A stretch of 35,096 nucleotides of DNA from JBMTVT01 sp049451635 (GCA_049451635.1 JBMTVT010000020.1:1-35096), one strand, 5' to 3'; positions 23,704-32,343 are shown, numbered from the stretch's first letter. Numbers and translations are program-made. The notes: generated by a model from the letters alone, not told the origin.

Positions 23704-24744
23704 CTATTTAATATACTGAATACTCTGGGCAGCAACTTCATTTTTACTATCAAAAAAGCCTTGTTCATTCATCCATTTATCACTGTAAACTTTGCTCATG
23801 TAACGTGAACCATGATCGGGAAATATTACTACAACATTATCCCCTCTTTTAAATTCACCTTGCTCACCCAATTGTTTGATGGCTTGCATTGCAGCTCCTG
23901 ATGTATAACCTACAAATAGGCCTTCGGTTTTTGCTATGGCTCTGGCTGTATGGGCACTTTCTTCGTCAGTAACTTTAACAAATTCGTCAATCACATCAAA
24001 ATCAGTTGCTGTTGGTATTAAATTTTTTCCCAATCCTTCAATACGATATGGGTAAATCTCCTTTTCGTCAAACTCCCTAGTTTCATGATATTTTTTAATC
24101 ACTGAACCAAAAGCATCCACTCCAATAACTTTTATATTAGGGTTTTGCTCTTTAAGATATTTAGCAGTACCCGAAATAGTACCACCTGTACCACTACAAG
24201 CTACCAAATGTGTAATTTTACCTTCGGTTTGGTTCCATATTTCAGGGCCTGTAGATTTATAATGTGCATCAATATTTAATTCGTTAAAATATTGATTGAT
24301 ATAAACAGAACCTTTAATTTCCTCATGCAAACGTTTAGCTACTTGATAATATGACCTAGGGTCATCAGCACTAACATGTGCAGGACAAACGTAAACCTTA
24401 GCCCCCATGGTCTTCAACATATCAATTTTGTCTGCAGAAGATTTTGAACTCACTGCCAAAACACAATCGTAGCCCTTTATAATGCTCACCATGGCAATAC
24501 TAAAACCGGTGTTACCTGAAGTGGTTTCAATTATAGTATCACCAGGAGAAAGAATCCCTTTCTTTTCGGCTTGTTCTATAATGTAAAGTGCTATTCTATC
24601 TTTTGAGGAGTGTCCTGGATTAAAAGATTCTACTTTTGCGTAAAAATTTCCTTTAAACTTGGAAGCTATTTTATTAAGTTTAATAAGCGGAGTATTGCCC
24701 ACTAAATCTAATACATTATCAAATACTTGATTTTTGTGTTTCAT
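23704..24744 (-). CDS. PLP-dependent cysteine synthase family protein; candidate cysteate synthase
   Basis: A 346-residue fold-type II PLP enzyme. The PLP lysine is K48 in NPGHSSKDRIA, the substrate loop is TSGNTG at 75-80 and the phosphate-binding loop is GTGGTISG at 185-192. Family members replace the beta substituent of serine derivatives with a thiol, sulfide or sulfite. The active-site loop PGHSSKDR differs from the PGGSVKDR of standard CysK and cystathionine beta-synthase. There is no CBS regulatory domain; a 30-residue extension ends the protein. The next gene on the strand is the oxoamine synthase. Cysteate made from an activated serine and sulfite would be its substrate in sulfonolipid synthesis, so cysteate synthase is a reasonable proposal. 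Ordinary cysteine synthase remains possible. Confidence 0.8.
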   Translation of the reverse strand: MKHKNQVFDNVLDLVGNTPLIKLNKIASKFKGNFYAKVESFNPGHSSKDRIALYIIEQAEKKGILSPGDTIIETTSGNTGFSIAMVSIIKGYDCVLAVSSKSSADKIDMLKTMGAKVYVCPAHVSADDPRSYYQVAKRLHEEIKGSVYINQYFNELNIDAHYKSTGPEIWNQTEGKITHLVACSGTGGTISGTAKYLKEQNPNIKVIGVDAFGSVIKKYHETREFDEKEIYPYRIEGLGKNLIPTATDFDVIDEFVKVTDEESAHTARAIAKTEGLFVGYTSGAAMQAIKQLGEQGEFKRGDNVVVIFPDHGSRYMSKVYSDKWMNEQGFFDSKNEVAAQSIQYIK

Positions 24745-24821
24745 AAAAGCTATTTAAAAGCGACTTTAATTTAAAATTAAATGAAGCCTAAAACCTAACA
24801 AAAATAAGATAATTTTTTTTA

Positions 24822-26882
24822 TTAGCTATTAATTCCTTCTAAATCTAATAAAAAAGCGTACTCTAAAGCCACTTCTTTGAGACTTTCAAAACGCCCTGAA
24901 GCCCCACCATGACCGGAATCCATATCGGTATATAGGAGTAATTTATTTTTATCAATTTTTAAATTCCTAAGTTTAGCAACCCATTTTGCAGGTTCCCAAT
25001 ACTGTACTTGCGAGTCATGCAAACCTGTGGTAACCAACATATTTGGGTAAGCCTTAGCCTCAACATTGTCATAAGGCGAATAGGCTTTCATGTAATTATA
25101 ATACACTTCGTTATTTGGGTTTCCCCATTCATCATACTCCCCTGTGGTTAAAGGAATGGTATCATCAAGCATGGTAGTAACTACATCAACAAAAGGAACC
25201 GCTGCCAAAATACCTTTATAAAGTTCTGGATTCATATTTATTATAGCACCCATCAACAAACCTCCTGCAGAACCACCATAGGCATATAAATGCGCTTTTG
25301 AGGTGTATTTTTGCTCTATTAAATATTTTGAACAATCAATGAAATCGGTAAACGTATTCATTTTGGTCAACAATTTCCCATTTTCATACCAATCGCGCCC
25401 CAAATATTCGCCTCCACGAATATGTGAAATCGCATAAATAAAACCCCTATCCAATAAACTTAATCGAATGGTTGAAAATGAAGGGTCAATTGTAGAACCA
25501 TAGGAACCATAGGCATATTGAAGTAATGGATTATTGCCATCAAGTTTGATGCCTTTTTTATAAACCAATGATATTGGTAATTTTACTCCATCTCTGGCTG
25601 TTGCCCAAATGCGCTTGGACTCGTAATTTTCTTTTTTGAACTTACCACCCAAGACTTCTTGTTCCTTTTTGATATCACTTTCTTTTGTTTTAAAGTTGTA
25701 ATCAATGACGGAACTGGGTGTTGTTAACGAATTATAGCCATATCTTAACATATCACTATCAAAATCAGGATTATTGCCTATATACGCTGTATAAGTCTCA
25801 GAGTTGAATGGCAAATAATAGTCCTCTTCCCCATTCCAACTGATTATTCTCAAGTTATTGAGACCATTTTCTCGCTCGTTTACCACCAAATAATCCTTAA
25901 AAATTTCAATATCTTCAATCAAAACCTCTTTTCTATATGGAATTAAATCCTTCCAATATTTTTTTTCGGTGGTCTGTTCGTTGGTTTTTGAAACTTTAAA
26001 ATTTGTTGCTTTGTCTATATTTGAAATGATATAAAAACTATCACCATAATGTGCGATGGAATATTCTAAATCTTTGGTTCTTACTTGAAAAACCTTAAAA
26101 TCACCATCAGGATTGTCTGCATTCAATATTCTGTATTCTGATGAAAGTGTACTTGATGAACCAATAACTATGTATTTTTTAGATTTGGTTTTGTATACAA
26201 ACGTGTTAAAAGTTTCATCTTTTTCATGATAAACCTCTAAATCTTTAACAGCTTTTGAACCTAGTTTATGCTTAAAAATTTTGTAAGAACGAAGCGTTAC
26301 TTCATCTTTCATGGTGTAAAACAGGGTTTTATTATCGTTTGCCCATGTGGCACGACCTGTAGTATTTAAAATTTTGTCTTCTAAAACATCTCCTGTTTCT
26401 AAATTCTTAACTTGAATAGTGTATTGCCTTCTACTTAAGGTATCAGTTGAGAAAGCGGCCATTTTATTATCAGGACTTATCGCAATGCTTCCCAAATTGA
26501 AATATGAGAAGCCTTCAGCCATGACATTGCAGTCAAATAAAATTTCTTCAGGCGCATCTAAAGTTTCCTTTTTTCTGAGGTAAATGGGATAATCCTTTCC
26601 TGTTTCAAAGCGGGTAATGTACCAATAGCCATTTAATTTGTAAGGTACGGTAGTATCCTCTTCCTTAATTCTGCCTTTCATTTCTTCAAATAATTCTTTT
26701 TGAAAAGCCTCTGTATGCTGCATCATAGCTTTGGTGTAAGTGTTTTCAGCATTCAAATAATTGATTACCTCTGGGTTTTCCCTGTCGTTTAACCAATAAT
26801 AATTATCAATTCTAACATCGTTATGAATTTTTAATGTTTTAGGTATTTTTTTAGCAATAGGGGCTTGTAATTCAGTTTTCAA
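24822..26882 (-). CDS. S9 family serine peptidase (oligopeptidase B-like)
   Basis: A 686-residue prolyl-oligopeptidase-family enzyme. An N-terminal seven-bladed propeller (about 70-420) gates a C-terminal alpha/beta hydrolase. The catalytic triad is S538 (YGGSAGG), D623 (LHDSQV) and H658 (DSGHGG). The acidic propeller and the segment GEYDEWGNPN are typical of the PtrB branch, which cleaves short peptides after basic residues in the cytoplasm. No signal peptide is present. The start appears to be TTG at 26882: it gives the family N-terminus (APIAKKIPKTLKIHND) and I see no in-frame ATG nearby. It is divergent from the YbaB gene. Confidence 0.92.
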   Translation of the reverse strand: MKTELQAPIAKKIPKTLKIHNDVRIDNYYWLNDRENPEVINYLNAENTYTKAMMQHTEAFQKELFEEMKGRIKEEDTTVPYKLNGYWYITRFETGKDYPIYLRKKETLDAPEEILFDCNVMAEGFSYFNLGSIAISPDNKMAAFSTDTLSRRQYTIQVKNLETGDVLEDKILNTTGRATWANDNKTLFYTMKDEVTLRSYKIFKHKLGSKAVKDLEVYHEKDETFNTFVYKTKSKKYIVIGSSSTLSSEYRILNADNPDGDFKVFQVRTKDLEYSIAHYGDSFYIISNIDKATNFKVSKTNEQTTEKKYWKDLIPYRKEVLIEDIEIFKDYLVVNERENGLNNLRIISWNGEEDYYLPFNSETYTAYIGNNPDFDSDMLRYGYNSLTTPSSVIDYNFKTKESDIKKEQEVLGGKFKKENYESKRIWATARDGVKLPISLVYKKGIKLDGNNPLLQYAYGSYGSTIDPSFSTIRLSLLDRGFIYAISHIRGGEYLGRDWYENGKLLTKMNTFTDFIDCSKYLIEQKYTSKAHLYAYGGSAGGLLMGAIINMNPELYKGILAAVPFVDVVTTMLDDTIPLTTGEYDEWGNPNNEVYYNYMKAYSPYDNVEAKAYPNMLVTTGLHDSQVQYWEPAKWVAKLRNLKIDKNKLLLYTDMDSGHGGASGRFESLKEVALEYAFLLDLEGINS

Positions 26883-26935
26883 GGGAAGGGAGTTTAATTC
26901 TAAATTTTTTAGCCCTCAAAAATAGAAAAATTAAA

Positions 26936-26943
26936 TAGTTTTG
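26936..26943 (+). promoter_or_regulatory. -7 box (TAGTTTTG) deciding the YbaB start
   Basis: TAGTTTTG matches TAnnTTTG. The implied start near 26949 lies after the first in-frame ATG (26946), so translation should begin at the ATG at 26970. Confidence 0.5.
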
Positions 26944-26969
26944 TAATGAATAACAGAAAATTAAAAATT

Positions 26970-27293
26970 ATGTTTGGAGATATGATGAATATGATGGGTA
27001 AACTTAAGGAAACCCAAAAGAAAGTTGAAGAAACCAAGAAACGATTGGATTCGGTTTTGGTGGATGAAGCAAGCACTGACAACAAACTTAAAGTGGTTTT
27101 GACAGCAAACAGAACCATTAAGTCAATTGATATTGATGACGAATTACTTCAAGATAAAGAACAACTTGAAGATTACTTAATTTTAACGCTCAACAAAGCT
27201 ATAGAGAAAGCCACCAGAGTAAACGAAACCGAACTTGCTGCTGTTGCTAAAGAAGGGATGCCGAATATTCCTGGGATGGATTTATTTAAGTAG
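26970..27293 (+). CDS. YbaB/EbfC family nucleoid-associated protein
   Basis: A 107-residue DNA-binding protein of the YbaB/EbfC family, which forms dimers and coats DNA without much sequence specificity. It begins MFGDMMNMMGKLKETQKKVE, a helical segment, followed by the central sheet (KVVLTANRTIKSIDIDDELL) and a C-terminal helix with PNIPGMDLFK at the end. An in-frame ATG at 26946 would add eight residues, but it falls at the predicted promoter and homologues start MFGDMM. In many bacteria ybaB neighbours dnaX and recR; here it does not. Its stop lies three bases from the stop of the convergent threonine aldolase gene. Confidence 0.9.
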   Translation: MFGDMMNMMGKLKETQKKVEETKKRLDSVLVDEASTDNKLKVVLTANRTIKSIDIDDELLQDKEQLEDYLILTLNKAIEKATRVNETELAAVAKEGMPNIPGMDLFK

Positions 27294-27296
27294 CTA

Positions 27297-28322
27297 TTAA
27301 GCAAAATTAGTTTTTCGTATTAAATGTAAAAACTTTTCATGCATCGCATCGGTATAGTCCATGTGAGTTACCATTCGTAGCTTATTACCGCCCATACTAA
27401 TTACTAAAATATGGTTATCGGCCAATTTTTGAACAAATACTTTTTCATTAACGTCTTCATTTAGTTCAAAAATCAAAATATTAGTTTCAATAGGCTCTAT
27501 TGCTTTTATCATAGCTAATTTAGCTAACGCCTCTCCTATTTCTTTGGCTTTTTTGTGGTCTTCTTTTAATCGTTCGATGTTATTATCCAAAGCATATAAT
27601 CCAGCAGCAGCTAAATAACCAACTTGCCGCATGTTGCCACCAAAAATTTTACGGATTCTAATGGCATTTTCCATAATTTTAGAATTACCCACTAACAAAG
27701 AGCCTACGGGACAACCCAAACCTTTACTTAAACATACCGAAATAGTATCAAAAACGTCTCCGTATTGTTTTGCAGTTTCATTTTTGGCTACCAAAGCATT
27801 CCAAATTCTAGCACCATCTAAATGAAATCCTAGTTTATGTGCATCACAAACTTTTCTAATTTTTTTTATTTCACTTAATTCCCAGCAGTTCCCTCCTCTT
27901 CTATTGGCGGTGTTTTCAATTTCAACCAAACTGGTTTTACTATAATAATAGGCATCAGGATTTATGGCTTTTTCTACATCATTTGCTGTAAACATACCGT
28001 TCTTTCCGTCTATTAACTTACAAGACACGCCACTGTTGAAAGAAGCACCGCCAGATTCATAATTATAAATATGGGCATATTTATCACATATAACCTGATC
28101 TCCTGGGTTGGTATGTAATTTAATAGCCGTTTGATTTGCCATGGTGCCACTTGGAAAAAACAAAGCTTGCTCCTTACCAAACATTTTGGCTACCTTTTTT
28201 TCCAATAAGTTTACAGTTTCATCTTCCCTGAACACATCGTCCCCCACTTTGGCTTGTATCATGGCATCAAGCATGCCTTTTGATGGTTTGGTTACTGTAT
28301 CACTTCTCAAATCTATAATCAT
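27297..28322 (-). CDS. ltaE: Low-specificity L-threonine aldolase
   Basis: A 341-residue fold-type I PLP enzyme that splits threonine or allo-threonine to glycine and acetaldehyde. Family marks are the N-terminus IDLRSDTVTKPSKGML, FPSGTMANQ at 56-64, H84 for ring stacking, D169 (HLDGAR) and the Schiff-base lysine K200 (CLSKGLGCPVGSLL). The length is normal and no residue looks lost. It is convergent with the YbaB gene, three bases apart, without a visible terminator. On the other side lies the decayed region at 28364-29013. Its role is glycine supply and threonine turnover. Confidence 0.95.
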   Translation of the reverse strand: MIIDLRSDTVTKPSKGMLDAMIQAKVGDDVFREDETVNLLEKKVAKMFGKEQALFFPSGTMANQTAIKLHTNPGDQVICDKYAHIYNYESGGASFNSGVSCKLIDGKNGMFTANDVEKAINPDAYYYSKTSLVEIENTANRRGGNCWELSEIKKIRKVCDAHKLGFHLDGARIWNALVAKNETAKQYGDVFDTISVCLSKGLGCPVGSLLVGNSKIMENAIRIRKIFGGNMRQVGYLAAAGLYALDNNIERLKEDHKKAKEIGEALAKLAMIKAIEPIETNILIFELNEDVNEKVFVQKLADNHILVISMGGNKLRMVTHMDYTDAMHEKFLHLIRKTNFA

Positions 28323-28363
28323 AAAATCAAATTTTCATAGTATATTTCCCTAGGTATTAAACA

Positions 28364-28703
28364 ATGGCTAAAATATGGCAAAAAAAAATTACATTATACA
28401 CATTGTCCATAGCTTTAATTGCAGCTATCTGCTTTGTTGGCAAATTAAAGAATATTCCTTTTTAAAAACTAACCGGCGACCCAGCTATGGTTAATGATAC
28501 CAATCCCTTGGTCAGTTTTTTGTCAAATCTTGGTGCATTGCTTTGGTGTGCAAGCTGTACTATATGCTTTTTTACGGCATATTCAATTCAATCTAAATAT
28601 AGAAAGAAAGATTTTGATTTCTTATTATATTCTGGAATTTTCTCCCTTATTCTATTGTTTGATGACTTTTTCATGGTTCATGATTATTTAATTTACTTTT
28701 GGA
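28364..28703 (+). pseudogene. Truncated membrane-protein gene with internal stop
   Basis: From ATG at 28364 the frame reads MAKIWQKKITLYTLSIALIA and continues to a TAA at 28463-28465. It then carries on in the same frame as KLTGDPAMVNDTNPLVSFL, with two more hydrophobic segments (LLWCASCTICFFTAYSI and LLYSGIFSLILLFDDFF), to about 28700. After that the reading no longer looks like protein of the same kind and ends at 28786. The unbroken frame on both sides of the stop suggests one inner-membrane protein gene with a nonsense mutation and a lost 3' end. The open frame from 28487 could still be translated, but is best seen as a fragment. Function unknown. Confidence 0.65.
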
Positions 28704-29013
28704 TATTACAATTTGCACATTTGAAAGTGAAAATTTCTTCTGGTTTTTGGATAGTAAAAGCAATTCCGTATCAAGCGTGGGTATAATTAAAGAAATATTG
28801 TTTTTCAAACAAATGTCCAAAAGGCAATCAACATAACCAGGGTCGTTAATTTTGCATATACTGAATGATTTGTGGGCAACTTGTGAAGCAGCTGATAATT
28901 CCGGTCTAGAATCACTAACAAAACGTTTCCTTCTGGAAATAACTCTTTCAACTCTTTGATAAAAGCTTTAACCAGAGAAACTCTGTGCCAACCGATTTGA
29001 TTAAAATATTCAT
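28700..29013 (-). pseudogene. Frameshifted 5' remnant of an ATP-grasp (carbamoyl-phosphate-synthase-like) gene
   Basis: Minus-strand translation gives three pieces in three frames. From ATG at 29013 comes MNILIKSVG; after a shift near 28987, RVSLVKAFIKELKELFPEG; after a second shift in a T run near 28923, VSDSRPELSAASQVAHKSF and then DPGYVDCLLDICLKNN and SLIIPTLDTELLLLS. Joined, they resemble the N-terminal pre-ATP-grasp domain of proteins found in capsule and polysaccharide loci (MNILITSVGRR...-type start, PTxDTEL; from memory). The match stops at about 28700, where the truncated membrane-protein gene begins on the other strand. Its ATG lies 7 bases after the GT2 stop, with AAAGGAG in between, so the two were once an operon. 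Confidence 0.6.
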
Positions 29014-29020
29014 TTAATAA

Positions 29021-30043
29021 TTACTCCTTTACAAGTCTTAAAAGTGGGTTAAGTATTAAAAATATTAAAAAGTAAAAACTTTTAATATTAAATACTGATT
29101 TAATAAATTTATTCACAAACCCATTGTAATCTTTCCCAATAAAATTATGCAATGGATATGCATTTACTTTTGTCATATCTCTTAAAATAGCGTTTACTTC
29201 TTTCAATTTCATCTTCGATTTTAAGGCTCTTATCATTAAAAAAAATACAAATGATTGCTGGCGTGCTTTTAGCCTTTTTAAGCAATCGGGTTTGATGTTT
29301 TCTTTATCTTCAATTTCATTAATAAAACCTGCATATACTTTTGCAGCATTTGCATTGTCATGTATCACCTTAATATAATGCTTAGGCTCTCTACTTTTGA
29401 TTGCAGAACCTTTTACTATCACATGCCTATGGGCATCTATGGGTAAACTTGCTATTTTTTTAGCGTTCAAAATTAAATTGACGGTAAAAATAGCATCTTC
29501 CATCCATCTTCCTTCAATAAATTTAAAGCTGTTATTATCAATGAAAGATTTTTTAATAATATACCACCAAACTTCATTTTTATAACCATATTCAGCTATA
29601 TAATCAAATCCAGAAATTGAATTAATATCGATTTTTTTTGGGCTTTTCAAACTGGACTTAATTAGACTTTTTTGTGTTGTATTTAATGAGGAAAAAGTCA
29701 AAATTTCCAAATCATTCGCTTCAATACAATTCAACAATGGTCTCAATACATTTGAAGCTAAATAATCATCAGGGTCAATAAAATAAATATATTTGCCCCT
29801 AGCCATACTTAAACCTTTATTTCTCGCTGAACCTACACCACAGTTTTTTTGATTAATAATATTAATATTGGAATTGTTTTCCATAATTTTTTTTACAACA
29901 CCAACGCTATTATCTGTACTACCATCATTAATTACTAGAATTTCATATTCATCCAAACTTAAATTTTGATTCAACAGACTTACAATACATGTTTCAACAT
30001 GGTCTTCCACATTGTACAAAGGAATGATAATACTTAATATCAA
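29021..30043 (-). CDS. Glycosyltransferase family 2 protein
   Basis: A 340-residue GT-A fold enzyme. The nucleotide-sugar site is visible: SIIIPLYNVEDHVETC at the N-terminus, D40 in LVINDGSTDNS, ARNKGLSMARGKYIYFID and the metal-binding DPDD at 90-93. The C-terminal half is helical, ending with a hydrophobic segment (about 315-335) and a basic tail, so it may be membrane-associated. The start is TTG at 30043; no in-frame ATG lies upstream and the first residues MILSIIIP fit the family. It is the only intact gene of what looks like a lost polysaccharide cluster: the gene after it is the frameshifted ATP-grasp remnant. The sugar and acceptor are unknown. Confidence 0.88.
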   Translation of the reverse strand: MILSIIIPLYNVEDHVETCIVSLLNQNLSLDEYEILVINDGSTDNSVGVVKKIMENNSNINIINQKNCGVGSARNKGLSMARGKYIYFIDPDDYLASNVLRPLLNCIEANDLEILTFSSLNTTQKSLIKSSLKSPKKIDINSISGFDYIAEYGYKNEVWWYIIKKSFIDNNSFKFIEGRWMEDAIFTVNLILNAKKIASLPIDAHRHVIVKGSAIKSREPKHYIKVIHDNANAAKVYAGFINEIEDKENIKPDCLKRLKARQQSFVFFLMIRALKSKMKLKEVNAILRDMTKVNAYPLHNFIGKDYNGFVNKFIKSVFNIKSFYFLIFLILNPLLRLVKE

Positions 30044-30248
30044 AACATAAAAATTATTTCCTATTAACTATCGAAATAATAGCAAATAGTATGTGAATAA
30101 TAAAAAATATAGACTTTAGAAATGTTGGTATCTAAAGTCAATACCTCTAAAATATATATTTTCTCAAGGTAATATATAAATAAATCCGACCAAAAGTAGA
30201 ATTTTCCTATTAACCAAAATTTATGTTTATAAATAGAATTACAAGTGT

Positions 30249-30256
30249 TACTTTTG
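30249..30256 (+). promoter_or_regulatory. Candidate -7 box (TACTTTTG) of prfB
   Basis: TACTTTTG matches TAnnTTTG, 21 bases before the prfB ATG at 30278. It supports the true start of prfB lying upstream of the frameshift. The rest of the 30044-30277 gap shows nothing I can name. Confidence 0.5.
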
Positions 30257-30277
30257 CTTAAAATTTAATACCATAAC

Positions 30278-31388
30278 ATGATTACATCCGATCAAATTAA
30301 AGATCTCAACACCCGCCTTGACAAACTAAGGCACTATCTTTGACATAGATGCCAAACTTATAGAAATACAAAACGAAGAAGAGCAAACTTTCGACCCGAA
30401 TTTCTGGAACGATTCTAAGCAAGCTGAATTGGTTATGAAATCGCTTCGCGAGAAAAAAAGTTGGGTTAACGATTATAAAAACTCCAAAACTCTAGTAGAA
30501 GATTTAGAGGTTATTTATGAGTTTTACAAAGAAGATGAAGCTACTGCCGAAGATGTTCAAAACAGATATTCTAACGCTTTAGACCTTATTGAAAAATTAG
30601 AGTTCAAAAATATGCTTTCTGAAGAAGGCGACTCTTTGAGCGCGGTTTTACAAATTACTGCTGGTGCAGGTGGTACCGAAAGTTGTGATTGGGCTAGTAT
30701 GCTTATGCGTATGTACCTTATGTATGCCGAAAAAAGTGGTTTTAAGATTAAAGAACTTAACTTTCAGGAAGGTGATGTTGCCGGTATTAAAACAGTAACT
30801 TTAGAAATTGAAGGTGATTATGCTTTTGGATGGCTAAAAGGAGAAAACGGCGTGCACCGTTTAGTCCGTATTTCTCCTTTTGATAGCAACGCCAAAAGGC
30901 ACACTAGTTTTGTTTCGGTATATGTATACCCATTGGTTGATGATACCATTGAAATTGACATCAATCCGGCTGATATTGAAATTACCACTGCCCGTTCCAG
31001 TGGCGCTGGTGGTCAAAATGTGAATAAGGTAGAAACAAAAGTCCAATTACTTCACAAGCCTACAGGTATTCAAATTCAATGTTCAGAAACACGTTCCCAA
31101 CACGATAACCGATCTAGGGCACTACAAATGCTAAAATCTCAATTGTATGAAATCGAACTTCAAAAACAATTGGCACAACGCGAAGATATTGAGGCGAGCA
31201 AAATGAAAATTGAATGGGGAAGCCAAATTAGAAACTACGTGATGCACCCTTACAAATTGGTAAAAGATGTTAGAACAGGTTATGAAACTGGTAATGTAGA
31301 TGCGGTAATGGATGGCAATATTGATGCGTTTTTAAAGGCTTATTTAATGATGATGGGACAAAAAACGGAAGACAACAATCAATTATGA
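30278..31388 (+). CDS. prfB: Peptide chain release factor 2, with programmed +1 frameshift
   Basis: RF2 recognises UGA and UAA stop codons and releases the finished chain. The gene starts at ATG 30278, reads 21 codons (MITSDQIKDLNTRLDKLRHY, then L) and meets an in-frame TGA at 30341-30343 in the context TAT-CTT-TGA-C. A +1 shift at CTT, skipping T30341, continues with DIDAKLIEIQNEEEQ and joins the long frame to the stop at 31388, giving a 369-residue protein, the normal RF2 length. The codon-reading motif SPF lies in VRISPFDSNAKRH and the catalytic GGQ in SSGAGGQNVNKVET. RF2 thus controls its own level. The HAD gene overlaps its stop by four bases (ATGA). Confidence 0.97.
30329..30344 (+). 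promoter_or_regulatory. prfB recoding site
   Basis: AGG-CAC-TAT-CTT-TGA-C. The slippery CTT and the poor UGA-C stop context match the classic prfB site. The stimulatory Shine-Dalgarno-like element is reduced to AGG, where E. coli has AGGGGG. Confidence 0.9.
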
Positions 31389-32002
31389 CCAAAATAGACA
31401 GCATTATATTTGACTTAGGTGGCGTTTTGGTAGATTGGAAACCAGAATACGTGTTTTTGGATGTATTTAATGGTGATAAAGAAAAAACCCGTTGGTTTAT
31501 TGATAATATTTGTACACTGGAATGGAACGAAAAACAAGATGCTGGTCGTTCAATAGAAGAAGCCAACAGGACTCTTATTGAACAATTTCCTGAATATAAA
31601 AATGAAATCAATCAATATTATGGAAGATGGGTTGAAATGCTTGGAGGTGCTATTGAAGGAACTGTTAAAATTTTAGATTCCTTGGTTAAAAATAACAATT
31701 ACAAATTAGTGGCACTGACCAACTGGAGTGCTGAAACCTTTCCTAAAGCACTTGAAATGTTTGAGTTTTTACATTGGTTTGAAGGCATTGTGGTTTCTGG
31801 GGAAGAAAAAACTCGAAAACCTTTTAAAAAAATATATAATATTACCTTAGAGCGTTATGGGATCACTCCTGAAAAAGCTGTTTTCATTGATGATAACCTA
31901 AGAAATATTGAAGCGGCCAATAAACTGGGAATAAACGGTATTCATTTTGAATCTCCCGAAAAACTTATTCAACAATTAAAAAACCATAATATCTATTTGT
32001 AA
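31385..32002 (+). CDS. HAD family phosphatase (subclass IA)
   Basis: A 205-residue haloacid-dehalogenase-fold hydrolase. Motif I is FDLGGVLVDW with nucleophile D10. Motif II is LTNWS, motif III is the lysine in TRKPFKKIYN and motif IV is FIDDNLRNIEAA. An alpha-helical cap lies between motifs I and II. The pattern resembles YihX-like sugar-phosphate phosphatases, but the substrate cannot be fixed from sequence. The ATG overlaps the prfB stop (ATGA, four bases) and its own stop shares one base with the next ATG (TAATG), so all three genes are probably translated from one message. Confidence 0.92.
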   Translation: MTKIDSIIFDLGGVLVDWKPEYVFLDVFNGDKEKTRWFIDNICTLEWNEKQDAGRSIEEANRTLIEQFPEYKNEINQYYGRWVEMLGGAIEGTVKILDSLVKNNNYKLVALTNWSAETFPKALEMFEFLHWFEGIVVSGEEKTRKPFKKIYNITLERYGITPEKAVFIDDNLRNIEAANKLGINGIHFESPEKLIQQLKNHNIYL

Positions 32003-32343
32003 TGATTAAAATATACCACAATAATAGATGCAGAAAATCGCGTGAAGGGTTACAAATTTTAGAAAAATCTGGAAAAGATTTTGAGGTAATCAATTATCTT
32101 GAAAACCCGCCAAGCGAAAAAGAATTGAATAACATTGTTAAACTTCTTAATATAAAACCAATTGATTTAGTTAGAAAAAACGAAACCATTTGGAAAGAAA
32201 ACTTTAAAGGCAAAACGTTAAGTGATTCAGAAATTATAGGTGCTATGGCCAAAAACCCAAAACTAGTTGAACGACCTATAATAACAAATGGAAATAAAGC
32301 TATTATTGGCAGGCCTCCAGAAGTTATCTCTGGTATTCTATAA
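32002..32343 (+). CDS. arsC: ArsC/Spx family protein (arsenate reductase-like)
   Basis: A 113-residue thioredoxin-fold protein of the glutaredoxin-dependent ArsC family. The reactive cysteine C10 is in NNRCRKSRE, and the arginines that bind the oxyanion in ArsC have equivalents here at R58, R91 (ERPIITNG) and R104 (GRPPE). That set favours true ArsC chemistry over Spx-type regulators. However, no arsenite pump or ArsR gene is near; the gene is chained to prfB and a HAD phosphatase instead. A general thiol-redox or minor arsenate-reducing role is therefore as likely as dedicated resistance. The gene symbol follows the family, not a proven function. Confidence 0.82.
   Translation: MIKIYHNNRCRKSREGLQILEKSGKDFEVINYLENPPSEKELNNIVKLLNIKPIDLVRKNETIWKENFKGKTLSDSEIIGAMAKNPKLVERPIITNGNKAIIGRPPEVISGIL

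Noticed and set aside
28487..28786. A stand-alone 99-residue membrane protein
   Set aside because: The reading frame continues upstream through a single stop codon to an ATG at 28364, and its 3' end runs into the antisense of another remnant. It is better called a fragment.
32002..32343. Part of an arsenic resistance operon
   Set aside because: No arsR, arsenite transporter or other ars gene is nearby. The gene is chained to prfB and a HAD phosphatase.
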